Of a DNA stretch of 64,000 bases, positions 34,585 to 42,807 are shown one piece after another. Position 1 is the stretch's first letter, and each line of letters begins with the position of its first letter. The DNA comes from Archangium sp. (GTDB lineage: Bacteria > Myxococcota > Myxococcia > Myxococcales > Myxococcaceae). Made by a program: the position numbers and the translations under genes. The notes beneath the pieces were generated by a model. The model did not search any database and was not told the DNA's origin. It was given only the letters and a program-made list of their open reading frames with translations. The stretch covers positions 1-64,000 of the forward strand of contig JAUYRZ010000029.1 in the NCBI GenBank assembly GCA_030695565.1, written 5' to 3'.

Positions 34585-35802
34585 ATGAAGCCCCGCATTG
34601 GCCTGGTGTGTTCTGGCGGTGGTGCTCGCGGCGCGTACGAAGCCGGCGTCATCCGCTACTTGCGCGAAGAGCTCCCCGCGTCGACGCGCGCCGACGTGCG
34701 CTTCGACGTGCTCGCCGGAACCTCCGTGGGCGCGAGCACCGCCTGCTTCCTCGCTGCCACCATGCACATCCCCGATGAGCAGGGCCGCGCGCTCGCCAGC
34801 CTGTGGACAGGGCTCTCTCTGGAGAAGGTCTTCCGCGTCGACGGCGAGTCGCTCTACTCGGTGAGCCGGAAGATCTGGCGCGCCACCCGCGCGAATGAAC
34901 GGCCCGAAGGCTGGCGGCTCTACGATCTGTTCCACCCCGAGCCGATCGAGAACATCGTGCGCCACGCGATCGACTGGCCGCGCATCGCCGCCAACCTCGC
35001 GCGCGGGTTGTGCTCGGCGGTGTCGGTCTCGGCGACGCGCATTCGCGATGGGAAGACGGTGATCTTCATTCAGCGCCGCGAAGCAGGCCTGCCTCGCTGG
35101 AGCCGCGATCCCTACCAGCAGCCCGTCGAAGTGGTGCTGGGCCCCGAACACGCGTTGGCCAGCGGCGCGATTCCCCTTCTGTTTCGCTCGGCGCGCGTGG
35201 GCGACGAGTACTACTGCGATGGCTTCGTGCGGCAGAACACGCCGCTCTCCCCCGCCCTGCGGCTGGGCGCCGATCGCGTGTTGATCCTCTCGTTGAGGCA
35301 CAAGCCCAGGCCGAGCGTCGAACCGCCCGCGCAACACGAGCCGATGCCCACCACGACGAAGATCATCGGCAAGGTGCTCACCGCGTTGATGGTCGACCGC
35401 ACCGAGTACGACCTCGACCGCCTTCGCCGTCTGAACGAGATGCTGGAGAGTGGCCGCCGCGCTTACGGCGACGACTTCGTGGCCCGCATGAACGACACGC
35501 TCGAGCAGGTGCGCGGTCAGCCCTACCGGGTGGTGCGCGATCTGGTGGTGCGGCCCAGCCGCGATCTGGCCGAGCTGGCCCGGCCGCACCTGGAGAAGTT
35601 CGCGAAGAAAGAGAAGACCCACGCCCTGCCCACCCGGCTGCTGCACCGGCTCTCGGGATCGAACCTGTTCACCCAGGCAGAGCTCGGCAGCTACCTGCTC
35701 TTCGATGCGGGTTACGCGAACGACCTCATCGCGCTGGCGATGGAAGACGCGCACGCCCGGCGAGAACAGCTGATCGAGTTCTTCGATCCGTCATCGAAGT
35801 GA
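34585..35802 (+). CDS. Patatin-like phospholipase
   Basis: 405 aa from ATG 34585. It has the three patatin landmarks: oxyanion-hole GGGARG (11-16), nucleophile elbow GTSVG with Ser47, and the catalytic Asp212 in YCDGFVRQN. A signal peptide is absent, so it would act in the cytoplasm or be exported by another route. The C-terminal 190 residues are helical and basic and unique to this subgroup. Patatins hydrolyse acyl esters of phospholipids. Because it lies beside a type III secretion locus an effector role is conceivable, but nothing in the sequence shows this. The 3' end overlaps the convergent unknown gene by 12 bp. Confidence 0.85.
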   Translation: MKPRIGLVCSGGGARGAYEAGVIRYLREELPASTRADVRFDVLAGTSVGASTACFLAATMHIPDEQGRALASLWTGLSLEKVFRVDGESLYSVSRKIWRATRANERPEGWRLYDLFHPEPIENIVRHAIDWPRIAANLARGLCSAVSVSATRIRDGKTVIFIQRREAGLPRWSRDPYQQPVEVVLGPEHALASGAIPLLFRSARVGDEYYCDGFVRQNTPLSPALRLGADRVLILSLRHKPRPSVEPPAQHEPMPTTTKIIGKVLTALMVDRTEYDLDRLRRLNEMLESGRRAYGDDFVARMNDTLEQVRGQPYRVVRDLVVRPSRDLAELARPHLEKFAKKEKTHALPTRLLHRLSGSNLFTQAELGSYLLFDAGYANDLIALAMEDAHARREQLIEFFDPSSK

Positions 35803-36882
35803 GCGGTTGAGGTCGAGCTCCTTCTGGAGCGCGTGATCATCGTGGCCCTGGAAGAGGTGCTGTTCGCTCTTCGAGTAGATCGCGCCGCGAACCAGCATGT
35901 TCAGCCCGGGAATGTCGAAGCCAACACCCACCGCGTTCTGGTTCGACATCAACGTGGTGAGCGACCCCTTGATGGCCAGCCCCGGTTCGAGGGGGTCGCT
36001 GATCAGCTGATCGAGGTCGACCTCGCCCTCGAGCTTCTGAATCAGCGAGTAGCCGGGCGCGAAGACCGTCGTGACCTCCTCACGATGTTCACCCTCGACC
36101 ACGAGCCGGCGGGTGCACTCGCTCTCTCGAATCACGTCGCCCGCGGAGAGTTCCCCGCTGGCGATCCTCGAGAGCATGTCTCGTGGGAGCGCAGTCTCGG
36201 TGCGGAGCCGCAACGCCAGCTCACCTTCGATACCCACGCGCGCGGCGATCACCGAAGTGCGCCCAAACGCCTCGCCGGCGACGGCCTGCTCGGTCACCAA
36301 CAGGTTCTTGTTGAAGTCGACCCACGCCGTGCCCTTCGCGGCCAGGTCGAGCCCGCCGTACTTGATGGTCGACATGCCGTGCGCGCTGGGCCCGAACTCG
36401 AGCCCCACCTCGACGCGCTCGAGGCTCTGCTCGGAATAGTGAGCCAGCTTCGGCTTGTCCGCGGTGGTCAGCAGTGCGTGGAGAAGATCGGCCGCCGCCT
36501 CCGGTGTTCTCACCCGATAGGTGACGGCGCCTGAGGCAGAAAGCTCGAGGGCAACCACGGGATGGGGCGAGAAGGCGCCCTGGGCCTGGCCTTCGACGCG
36601 GATGAGGAACTCACCCGATTCGTCGCGATCGGCGGTGATCTTCGCCTTGCCTCCCTGGTGCATCACCTTCCCCTTCACCTCGAGCTCGAGCGCGCCCGGC
36701 GACGGAACTGCTGCGAACGCCTCGAACAACTTCTCTTCGGTGAACGAACGCTCACCGGCAAAGACGCGCTCTTCGACCCGTGCCTGCTCGACGCGATCGA
36801 CGCACACCTTCGGCGCGACCGGCGTGGTGAGGGGCGCTTCGGCTTCACACTGCTGCGTCTGATTCGAACTTTCGATCTTCAC
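35791..36882 (-). CDS. Unrecognised 363-aa protein divergent from the T3SS operon
   Basis: From GTG 36882, with CCGGAG 6 nt upstream, the product opens KIESSNQTQQCEAEAPL and has no signal peptide or transmembrane helix. It is mostly predicted beta-strand with repeated A(V/L)xGEA..V.ARVGIEGELALRL-type stretches, plus a small Cys set near the N-terminus. I do not recognise the fold. The reading frame extends upstream to 37071, but that part is Pro/Ser/Arg-rich and looks non-coding. It is divergent from the T3SS operon over about 205 bp with an inverted repeat, suggesting co-regulation and perhaps a secreted or accessory role; this is inference. Confidence 0.6.
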   Translation of the reverse strand: MKIESSNQTQQCEAEAPLTTPVAPKVCVDRVEQARVEERVFAGERSFTEEKLFEAFAAVPSPGALELEVKGKVMHQGGKAKITADRDESGEFLIRVEGQAQGAFSPHPVVALELSASGAVTYRVRTPEAAADLLHALLTTADKPKLAHYSEQSLERVEVGLEFGPSAHGMSTIKYGGLDLAAKGTAWVDFNKNLLVTEQAVAGEAFGRTSVIAARVGIEGELALRLRTETALPRDMLSRIASGELSAGDVIRESECTRRLVVEGEHREEVTTVFAPGYSLIQKLEGEVDLDQLISDPLEPGLAIKGSLTTLMSNQNAVGVGFDIPGLNMLVRGAIYSKSEQHLFQGHDDHALQKELDLNRSLR

Positions 36883-36978
36883 GGGTTGCTCCGGGGGGCT
36901 GCGAGGGTCCGGGCCCCCAACGCAGCAATCGTTCCAGCGCGTCGACGGCCTGCTTCCGCAGACTTCGCGTGCACTCGG

Positions 36979-36994
36979 GTCCACGTGGGTGGAC
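36979..36994. promoter_or_regulatory. Inverted repeat in the divergent T3SS promoter gap
   Basis: GTCCAC-GTGG-GTGGAC (6-bp arms, 4-nt centre) lies about midway between the divergent unknown gene and the first T3SS gene. It is a candidate operator. No confident -35/-10 or sigma-54 element was found in this gap. Confidence 0.35.
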
Positions 36995-37088
36995 GGGCGT
37001 ACCGGGTGGTCAGCCGACGAAATCCGGCCACTTCGCGTCGGCACGGGATCTGAACAGGAGCCCGCCACCACTCGCAGGAGGACACCCC

Positions 37089-37544
37089 ATGGAATCGTCG
37101 AACCGCATCTCGCTCACCCCCACCGTTTCCCGCCAGACCCCGAAGAACGAGTTCGGGAACGTGCTGAAGAACGCGATCCAGACCGCGGCCAACGTCGGTG
37201 GCTCGCTGCTCAACTCGGTGCCCGGCGTCGGCATCATCAGCGCGGCGGTGAGCAACGTGACGGCGCTGGCGGGCAAGGGAAACAGCGCGCAGGCCTCGTA
37301 CGCAGCGACCGGCATCTCTTCGGTGCAAGGAGGCGGCGGCGCGACGGCTCAGGCGATGGCGACGTCACCCGACGGCGTGCCCGGTGAGCTCACGGGGATG
37401 ATCGGCCAGATGCGAGCGGAGGCCGATCGTTCGACGATGATGCAGATGCAGATGCAGCAGGAGAGCCGTGAGTACAACACGATCTCCAACGTGCTGAAGG
37501 TGCGGCACGACTCGGCGAAGTCGGCCATCAACAACATTCGCTGA
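37089..37544 (+). CDS. First gene of the T3SS operon; candidate secreted filament/needle-type protein
   Basis: 151 aa; AGGAGG lies upstream of ATG 37089. No signal peptide or Cys. The N-terminal third is polar (SNRISLTPTVSRQTP), the middle is Gly/Ala/Val/Ser-rich (GGSLLNSVPGVGIISAAVSNV) and the C-terminal 50 residues form an amphipathic helix (MMQMQMQQESREYN, then ISNVLKVRHDSAKSAINNIR). A polar leader and a C-terminal helix ending ..NNIR are reminiscent of T3SS needle, rod and filament subunits, which lie just before sctI in many loci. The length exceeds a normal needle (about 80 aa). This is a placement-based guess. Confidence 0.55.
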   Translation: MESSNRISLTPTVSRQTPKNEFGNVLKNAIQTAANVGGSLLNSVPGVGIISAAVSNVTALAGKGNSAQASYAATGISSVQGGGGATAQAMATSPDGVPGELTGMIGQMRAEADRSTMMQMQMQQESREYNTISNVLKVRHDSAKSAINNIR

Positions 37545-37554
37545 GGGCGCGGCC

Positions 37555-37998
37555 ATGGCAATCACTCCGCTCTCGGGCGCCGGCCCCGCAGGCATCTCCG
37601 GCACAGGCAACGCACAGAAGATCGGCGAAGGTTTCGGCAAGGTGATGAAGGCGCAGCCCGCGCCCACCGGCCGCACCGAGAACGCCCCCATCCCCGTGAA
37701 GAACGAGGCGAGCTCGGTGCAGAAGGCCCAGCCCGGCAAGTGCAAGGTGGAGGGCCTCAAGCAGGCCGAACCCGGCAAGCAGGTCACCGCCACCAAAGTG
37801 CTCGACCAGGTCAATCAGGCACAGAACCGCATGGAGCAGATCCTCAAGATGGCGGAGTCGGGAAAGTCGTTCTCGCCCGCCGAGCTGCTCTCGCTGCAGA
37901 CGCACGTGTACCGCGCATCCCAGGAGCTCGACCTCGCCGGCAAGGTCGTCGAGAAGGCCACGGGCGGCGTGAAGCAGGTCCTCCAGACGCAGGTGTGA
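37555..37998 (+). CDS. sctI: T3SS inner rod protein SctI
   Basis: 147 aa from ATG 37555. The C-terminal 75 residues (VLDQVNQAQNRMEQILKMA, FSPAELLSLQTHVYRASQ, ELDLAGKVVEKATGGVKQVL) match the SctI/YscI/PrgJ inner-rod pattern: two helices with a conserved PxELLxLQ turn and a Val/Thr-rich end. The N-terminal half is Pro/Lys-rich and probably disordered, longer than in animal-pathogen rods. It joins the export gate to the needle in standard systems. It sits 10 bp after the filament candidate and 5 bp before sctJ. Confidence 0.78.
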   Translation: MAITPLSGAGPAGISGTGNAQKIGEGFGKVMKAQPAPTGRTENAPIPVKNEASSVQKAQPGKCKVEGLKQAEPGKQVTATKVLDQVNQAQNRMEQILKMAESGKSFSPAELLSLQTHVYRASQELDLAGKVVEKATGGVKQVLQTQV

Positions 37999-38003
37999 GC
38001 CCC

Positions 38004-38798
38004 ATGAACCGCTCCTTCATCGTGACTGCCGCGTTGTTCTTCTGCGCGTGCTCGACCCAGATTCAGCACGGCCTCGACGAGCGTGACGCGAACGAGATCG
38101 TCTCGGCCCTCGTCGCGCGCGGCTTCGAAGTGAAGAAGGTGGCCGAGAAGGGCAAGAAGCCCACCTGGGCCATCGAGCTCGACGACGCGCAGGCCACCGA
38201 GGCGATGCGCGTGCTCAACGAGCTGAAGTTGCCCCGCCCGGCGCGGTTGAAGACGCAGACGCTCGCGCAGAACGTGGGGCTCATCGATACACCCTCGGCC
38301 GAGCGGCTGCGGCAGCTCGAAGCACAAGAAGGCGACATCGAAGAGTCGCTCGAGACGATGGATGGAGTCGCCTCGGTCAATGTCGAGCTGGTGGTGCCGC
38401 CCGCACCTCGCCCCGGGCAGCTCGCGGTGCCTTCGAAGGCGTCGGTGCTGGTGCGGGTGCAGCCGATCGCGTTGGAGAAGCTGCAGATGCAGCGCGGGGA
38501 ACTCAGGGCCCTCGTCGCGGCGGCGGTGGAGGGGTTGAACCCCGACGACGTGGTGCTGGTGATCGATCCGGTGACCATCCCCATCGCGCCGGCGAAGGAG
38601 GAGACGAGCTCCGGCATGCGCCCGCTGGTGATCGTGCTCGGGTTGTCGTTGTCGGTGGTGGCGATGCTGGTGGTGTTCCTGTCGTGGCGGCTGCGCTCGA
38701 GCAAACGAGGGGTGCCCCCGGCGACGGCTGCTCCGGTGCAAACGCCTTCGCCGCAGCGGCCGGTGATCAACCCCTCGATCCAACGGAAGGTGGCTTGA
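38004..38798 (+). CDS. sctJ: T3SS inner-membrane ring lipoprotein SctJ
   Basis: 264 aa from ATG 38004. An export signal with Cys14/Cys16 (AALFFCACST) is a non-standard lipobox. The SctJ/FliF ring-building region follows: QHGLDERDANEIVSALVARG (YscJ-like opening), LKLPRP, GLIDTPSAERLRQLEA, DGVASVNVELVVPPA and ALVAAAVEGLNPDDVVLVID. One transmembrane helix (LVIVLGLSLSVVAMLVVFLSW) lies near residue 220, with a short basic cytoplasmic tail. It forms the inner ring of the secretion basal body. Only 1 bp separates its stop from the next ATG. Confidence 0.9.
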   Translation: MNRSFIVTAALFFCACSTQIQHGLDERDANEIVSALVARGFEVKKVAEKGKKPTWAIELDDAQATEAMRVLNELKLPRPARLKTQTLAQNVGLIDTPSAERLRQLEAQEGDIEESLETMDGVASVNVELVVPPAPRPGQLAVPSKASVLVRVQPIALEKLQMQRGELRALVAAAVEGLNPDDVVLVIDPVTIPIAPAKEETSSGMRPLVIVLGLSLSVVAMLVVFLSWRLRSSKRGVPPATAAPVQTPSPQRPVINPSIQRKVA

Positions 38799-38799
38799 G

Positions 38800-39216
38800 A
38801 TGACCAGCACGCGCGTCGAAGGCAGGAAGCATCACCAGGCGCTCAAGGTGATGGGTTTTCCCGAGCGGGTGGCGTTGTTCGTGGCGGCGATTCACCGGGC
38901 CCGGGCGGAAGAGCTGCTGTCGGGCTTTTCAAAAGGACAGCAGGAGCGCGCGAGCGCGTTCGCCGAAGACATGAAGCAGTGGGACTCGGGCCGCAGGCAG
39001 GCGCGGCTGGCGCATGAGTTCGGGGTTCGTCACGACGCGGGTGAACGGCTTCAGCAGCTGGTGGTGCGCACCAGTGGCGAGCTGCGTGCGGCGATCGTCG
39101 CGTCGTTGCCGCCGGCGGTGAGATCGCAGTTTCCGCAGTTCAAGGGCGGGTCGGAGACGTTTCCCACGGCGGTGAGGGCGGTGGCGGCACGGTTGGTCAA
39201 AGAAGCCTCGCGCTGA
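38800..39216 (+). CDS. T3SS-locus protein of unknown family (position of SctK/SctL)
   Basis: 138 aa; GGAAGG upstream of ATG 38800. Basic and helical, with no signal or transmembrane segment. Visible stretches are ALKVMGFPERVALFVAAIHRAR, AEELLSGFSKGQQERASAFA and LPPAVRSQFPQF. I recognise no family. Placed between sctJ and sctQ, it occupies the place of the sorting-platform genes sctK or sctL in other systems, so a cytoplasmic adapter is plausible, but the sequence does not show it. A repeat-filled gap of 233 bp follows. Confidence 0.55.
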   Translation: MTSTRVEGRKHHQALKVMGFPERVALFVAAIHRARAEELLSGFSKGQQERASAFAEDMKQWDSGRRQARLAHEFGVRHDAGERLQQLVVRTSGELRAAIVASLPPAVRSQFPQFKGGSETFPTAVRAVAARLVKEASR

Positions 39217-39230
39217 ATGTCTCGAGAACT

Positions 39231-39440
39231 CCCGCTCCCTTCGGGAGAGGGTTGGGGTGAGGGCGTCGCGAAGTTCGCAACCACGCGGGGGAGCGGCGTG
39301 GTCTGGGGTGGGCGGGTTGGTGAGTGTTCCCTCTCCTCTATTGCTGGAGGAGAAGTCGGGTGAGGGGTCGACGCTGGAGCTCTCCGGGAGGAGCTCGCGT
39401 TCGCCCCTCACCCCGACCCTGCCCCGAAGGGAGAGGGAGA
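39231..39440. repeat. Pair of dispersed repeats in inverted orientation inside the T3SS operon
   Basis: A direct copy (39231-39265, ending GGGGTGAGGG) and an inverted copy (39403-39440, beginning CCCCTCACCCC) flank about 137 bp with no gene. The layout looks like a miniature inverted-repeat element. The right copy ends GGGAGAGGGAGAG, just upstream of the sctQ ATG at 39450. Confidence 0.65.
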
Positions 39441-39449
39441 GCCCAGTCC

Positions 39450-40682
39450 ATGACCGTGGACGCTTCCCCGAGCACAACCTCCGGCGATTTCAGCCACTTG
39501 GCGCTGGCGCGATCCCTGAAAAGCACGCCCCCCATGCTCGACGAATCGACGCAGATCACCGAGACGGTCCCCGCCCCCTCAGCGATGCCCCGTGCGCCCC
39601 TCGCGAACCGGGTACGGCTCACCACGCTGCAGAAGCTCACCCGCGCGCATCTGGCCATCAACGCCCGCCCTGAGGCCTGCACCGCCCTCCACGAAGCGAC
39701 CCGCCGCGTCGCCGAGAAGCTCGGGCCCCAGCTCAAGACGACCCTCAGCTGCATCCCCTCGCTGCTCCCCTCGACGCTGCACCCCTTCTCGCACCTCGCA
39801 GCGCGCGCTCTCTTCATCACCTTCGAGTTCAGCGGCGAAGCGTTGGGCATCCTCGAGCTCGACCTGATGGCTGCGGGCACGCTGCTCGCGCGCATCACCG
39901 GCGGCAACGAGCCGGTCGGCATCCCGACCCGCATCTCGCACATCGAAGAAGCCGCGCTCGGCTGGGTCGCGCTCTCCACGCTCGCCGATTTGCGAAACGA
40001 AGCCGCCTTCAAGTCGCTCTGCCCGCGCCTGGTCTCGTTGACCCTGGATCGCGGTGACGTGTTGCAGCAGGTCGATGCGCGCCTTCGTCACATCGCCATT
40101 CAGCTCGAGCTTGGCATCGGCGAGACGAGATGCCTCGGCCGCTTGCTCCTGCCCGCGCTCTGGGCGCAGTCGAAGTTCGAGACGCTCCCGCAGGAAGCAA
40201 GCGCCCCACTGCTGGCTGAAGTCGCCGCCGTCACGCTCCCGGCGCGGTGCCTCATCGGCAGCGCCACGCTGCCTCTCGCCGACGCCACCTCGCTCACCTG
40301 CGGAGACGTCGTGCTCTTCGCGAACCTCACCAACCAATCGAAGGGCCTCGTGGGCAGCGGCCGGATCATCGCGGCGTCCTTCGAGCTGCGCGGCACCTTC
40401 ACCGAAGCAGGCTTCACCCTCACCCGCGCCCTCGAGCGCCCCTACCAGGAGTCTGAAATGTCCCACGCCGACCCCAGCGTCCCCGTCGAAGTCGAGATCG
40501 AGCTCACCCGCCTGCGCCTGCCGATTCACCAGCTGGGCGGCATTCGCCCGGGCAGCGTGCTCCCGCTCCACATCAACGCCGCGCAGCAGGTGATCTTGCG
40601 CATCGGTGACAAGGCGGTGGCCCGCGCCGAGCTCGTCGAGATCGAAGGCGAAATCGGCGCCCGCATCATCTCGATGTTCTGA
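39450..40682 (+). CDS. sctQ: T3SS cytoplasmic ring protein SctQ
   Basis: 410 aa from ATG 39450; GGGAGAG from the adjacent dispersed repeat serves as Shine-Dalgarno. The last 70 residues (VPVEVEIELTRLRLPIHQLGGIRPGSVLPLH..VILRIGDKAVARAELVEIEGEIGARI) are a clear SpoA/FliM-FliN C-terminal domain. A second, weaker SpoA-like block lies at about 265-345. The N-terminal half is a diverged FliM-like middle domain. SctQ builds the sorting platform on the cytoplasmic side. It is 8 bp ahead of the FliO-like gene. Confidence 0.85.
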   Translation: MTVDASPSTTSGDFSHLALARSLKSTPPMLDESTQITETVPAPSAMPRAPLANRVRLTTLQKLTRAHLAINARPEACTALHEATRRVAEKLGPQLKTTLSCIPSLLPSTLHPFSHLAARALFITFEFSGEALGILELDLMAAGTLLARITGGNEPVGIPTRISHIEEAALGWVALSTLADLRNEAAFKSLCPRLVSLTLDRGDVLQQVDARLRHIAIQLELGIGETRCLGRLLLPALWAQSKFETLPQEASAPLLAEVAAVTLPARCLIGSATLPLADATSLTCGDVVLFANLTNQSKGLVGSGRIIAASFELRGTFTEAGFTLTRALERPYQESEMSHADPSVPVEVEIELTRLRLPIHQLGGIRPGSVLPLHINAAQQVILRIGDKAVARAELVEIEGEIGARIISMF

Positions 40683-40690
40683 GGCGCGCC

Positions 40691-41071
40691 ATGAGCCTCT
40701 CTCCGCGCACCAAATTCATCGGCGCCGCGCTCCTCGCCCTGCTCGCGCCGCTCATCGCCGCCACGCAGGGTGCATCGCCGGCGACCGCGGCACGCATCCT
40801 CCTCGGGCTCGCAGCCGTGGGCGGAATCATCGCGTGGTTCGTTCACGCGCGGGGGGGCCTCAGCACCTCGAAGTTCAAGACCGCACCGCGCCTCAACGTG
40901 GTGCAGCGCGCTGGCCTCTCGCAGCGCACCGGCGTCGCGTTGATCGAAGTCGATGGCAAGCCGTACCTGGTCGTTCACGGAGACGGCTTCGCGCAGATCA
41001 CCCCGGCCCGCCGCCCCGCCCGCGTCGCGTTGCGCGCCGTACCCAACCTCTCCGAAGGAACCACGTCATGA
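40691..41071 (+). CDS. FliO-like membrane protein within the T3SS operon
   Basis: 126 aa from ATG 40691. Two hydrophobic helices (FIGAALLALLAPLIAATQ and ARILLGLAAVGGIIAWFV) precede a short domain (LNVVQRAGLSQRTGVALIEVDGKPYLVV) matching the FliO signature, where a VVQRxxL..R..LxLVEVGGxxxLL motif follows one helix. FliO assists assembly of the flagellar FliP (SctR homologue) export gate. Non-flagellar T3SS normally lack it, so a FliO-like gene directly upstream of sctR and overlapping it by 4 bp is notable. The extra helix and the family assignment rest on motif similarity. Confidence 0.68.
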   Translation: MSLSPRTKFIGAALLALLAPLIAATQGASPATAARILLGLAAVGGIIAWFVHARGGLSTSKFKTAPRLNVVQRAGLSQRTGVALIEVDGKPYLVVHGDGFAQITPARRPARVALRAVPNLSEGTTS

Positions 41072-41748
41072 TCCTCGCTTCTTCCGCGCTCCCGCCCGAC
41101 GGCTTCGCGAGCAATCAGGTGCAGATGATGGGCTTGCTCGCGCTGATGGCGATCGTGCCCTTCGCCATCATGATGCTGACCAGCTTCTCGAAGATCGTGG
41201 TGGTGCTCTCGATCGTGCGCTCCGCCCTGGGCACGCAGCAGGCGCCCCCCACCATGGTGCTCACCGGGCTCGCGGCGGTGCTCTCGGCCACGGTGATGGC
41301 GCCGACCTTCGAGAAGATGTGGGCGCAAGGCCGAACCAGCTGGGGTGAAGGCCCCGACGCGATGGCGATGATGTCGTCTGCGGGCACCGTGCTGCAGCCG
41401 CTCAAGGACTTCCTCGTCAAACATGGCAGCCCAGAAGAGCGCGCCCGTTTCGTCGACATGGCCCGCGAGCTGCGTGGTGAGAACGAAGCGGCGTCGGTGA
41501 ACGACGGCGACCTCTCGGTGATCGTTCCTGCGTTCGTGCTCACCGAGCTGAAAGAGGCCTTCATCATCGGCTTCCTGATCTTCCTGCCGTTCCTGGTGCT
41601 CGACATGTTGATCGCCAACGTGCTGCTCGCGTTGGGTATGCAGACGCTCAGCCCCAGCCAGGTGAGCCTGCCGTTCAAGATCCTCCTCTTCGTGGCGGTC
41701 GATGGGTGGGCGCTGCTCTCGCGCGGTCTCATCCTGGGGTACCGGTGA
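41068..41748 (+). CDS. sctR: T3SS export-gate protein SctR
   Basis: 226 aa from ATG 41068 (ATGA overlap with the previous stop). Matches SctR/FliP: an N-terminal helix pair (LLALMAIVPFAIMMLTSFSKIVVVLSIVRSALGTQQAPP), a central soluble loop, the conserved LTELKEAFIIGFLIFLPFLVLDM block and the final PFKILLFVAVDGW. Five SctR copies begin the helical export gate with SctS and SctT. The family's cleavable signal-like N-terminus seen in FliP is absent. Confidence 0.95.
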   Translation: MILASSALPPDGFASNQVQMMGLLALMAIVPFAIMMLTSFSKIVVVLSIVRSALGTQQAPPTMVLTGLAAVLSATVMAPTFEKMWAQGRTSWGEGPDAMAMMSSAGTVLQPLKDFLVKHGSPEERARFVDMARELRGENEAASVNDGDLSVIVPAFVLTELKEAFIIGFLIFLPFLVLDMLIANVLLALGMQTLSPSQVSLPFKILLFVAVDGWALLSRGLILGYR

Positions 41749-42017
41749 TGGACACCTCTGTGCTGCTCGGCGTCGCCCGCGAAGCCCTGATGTTGATGGT
41801 GCTGGCCTCGCTTCCCCCCATCGGCGCTTCGTTGGTGGTCGGCTTCTTGATGAGCCTCATTCAGGCCACCACCCAGGTGCAGGAGTCGACGCTCTCGGTG
41901 GTGCCCAAGCTCTGCGCCGCGGTGCTCGCGCTGGTCATCGCGGGCCCGTGGATCGGCTCGCAGCTCACCCGCTTCACCACGCAGCTCATGCTCACCTTGC
42001 CGTCGGTCGCGTCATGA
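41748..42017 (+). CDS. sctS: T3SS export-gate protein SctS
   Basis: 89 aa, the standard SctS/FliQ length, with two transmembrane helices: VAREALMLMVLASLPPIGASLVVG and LSVVPKLCAAVLALVIAGPWI. They flank the conserved SLIQATTQVQESTLS turn. Four SctS copies pack around SctR/SctT in the gate. ATG 41748 overlaps the sctR stop by one base. Confidence 0.95.
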   Translation: MDTSVLLGVAREALMLMVLASLPPIGASLVVGFLMSLIQATTQVQESTLSVVPKLCAAVLALVIAGPWIGSQLTRFTTQLMLTLPSVAS

Positions 42018-42805
42018 ACACCGAGGCGCTCACCCTCGCCATCGAGGCGCTGCAGCCGCACGTCCTGGCCGTCGCGTTGATCGGCGCCCGGCTGATTCCC
42101 GTCGCGTTTCTGTGCCCGCTCTTCGGGGGCTCGCACGCCCCGATGCACGTGAAGCTGGGAGTGGTGCTGGCCCTCGCGCTCTTTCTTCACGGGGCCGGCG
42201 GCGTGAACGCACCTGGCGGAATGCTCAGCGCCTTCGACTTCGCCGCGCTGGCCGCGCAGGAACTTCTCTTCGGCACTTCACTCGGGCTGGTCGCCGCGCT
42301 GCCCTTCGACGCCGCACGCATGGGAGGCCGCTTCATCGATCTCTTCCGGGGCTCTTCGGCCGAAGCAGCGCTGCCGATGGCAGGCTCGAAAGAAGCGGCG
42401 ACCGGTGACGCGCTGTACCACCTGCTCCTCGCGCTCGGCTCAGCGGGCATGTTGCTTCCGCTGATGCTCGCGGCGCTCACCAAGAGCTTCGGCCTCGTCG
42501 CGCCGGGCGCCTTCCATCACACCGAAGACGTGGCGCTTCACCTCGCGGGAATGGTGGGCACCGCCTTCGCGACCGGCTTCGCGATCGGGGCACCCATCGC
42601 GGGGCTCACGCTGGCCATCGACGTCTGCCTGGGCCTCGCGTCACGCGCCTCACCGAACATGAACCTGCAAGAGACCGGCGCCCCGCTGCGCATCCTCGGC
42701 GGAGGCGCGGTGGTCTGGTTGATGATCGGTCTCGTCGCCGCGCGGCTGCAAGACTTTGCGCTGAGTCACGCCGACGAGCTGGTCTCCTTGTCGCTCATGG
42801 GCTGA
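42014..42805 (+). CDS. sctT: T3SS export-gate protein SctT
   Basis: 263 aa from ATG 42014 (overlaps the sctS stop). About seven hydrophobic segments; SctT/FliR features include ALIGARLIPVAFLCPLFGG, LAAQELLFGTSLGLVAALPFDAARMGGRFIDLFRG and the C-terminal GAPLRILGGGAVVWLMIGL. One SctT closes the gate with SctR5SctS4. A dispersed repeat and a 143-bp gap separate it from sctU, so the transcription unit may be split here. Confidence 0.93.
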   Translation: MNTEALTLAIEALQPHVLAVALIGARLIPVAFLCPLFGGSHAPMHVKLGVVLALALFLHGAGGVNAPGGMLSAFDFAALAAQELLFGTSLGLVAALPFDAARMGGRFIDLFRGSSAEAALPMAGSKEAATGDALYHLLLALGSAGMLLPLMLAALTKSFGLVAPGAFHHTEDVALHLAGMVGTAFATGFAIGAPIAGLTLAIDVCLGLASRASPNMNLQETGAPLRILGGGAVVWLMIGLVAARLQDFALSHADELVSLSLMG

Positions 42806-42807
42806 GC

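Noticed and set aside
34585-35802. Patatin as a T3SS effector
   Set aside because: Only proximity supports it; it is convergent with the 35791 gene and lacks any recognisable secretion signal.
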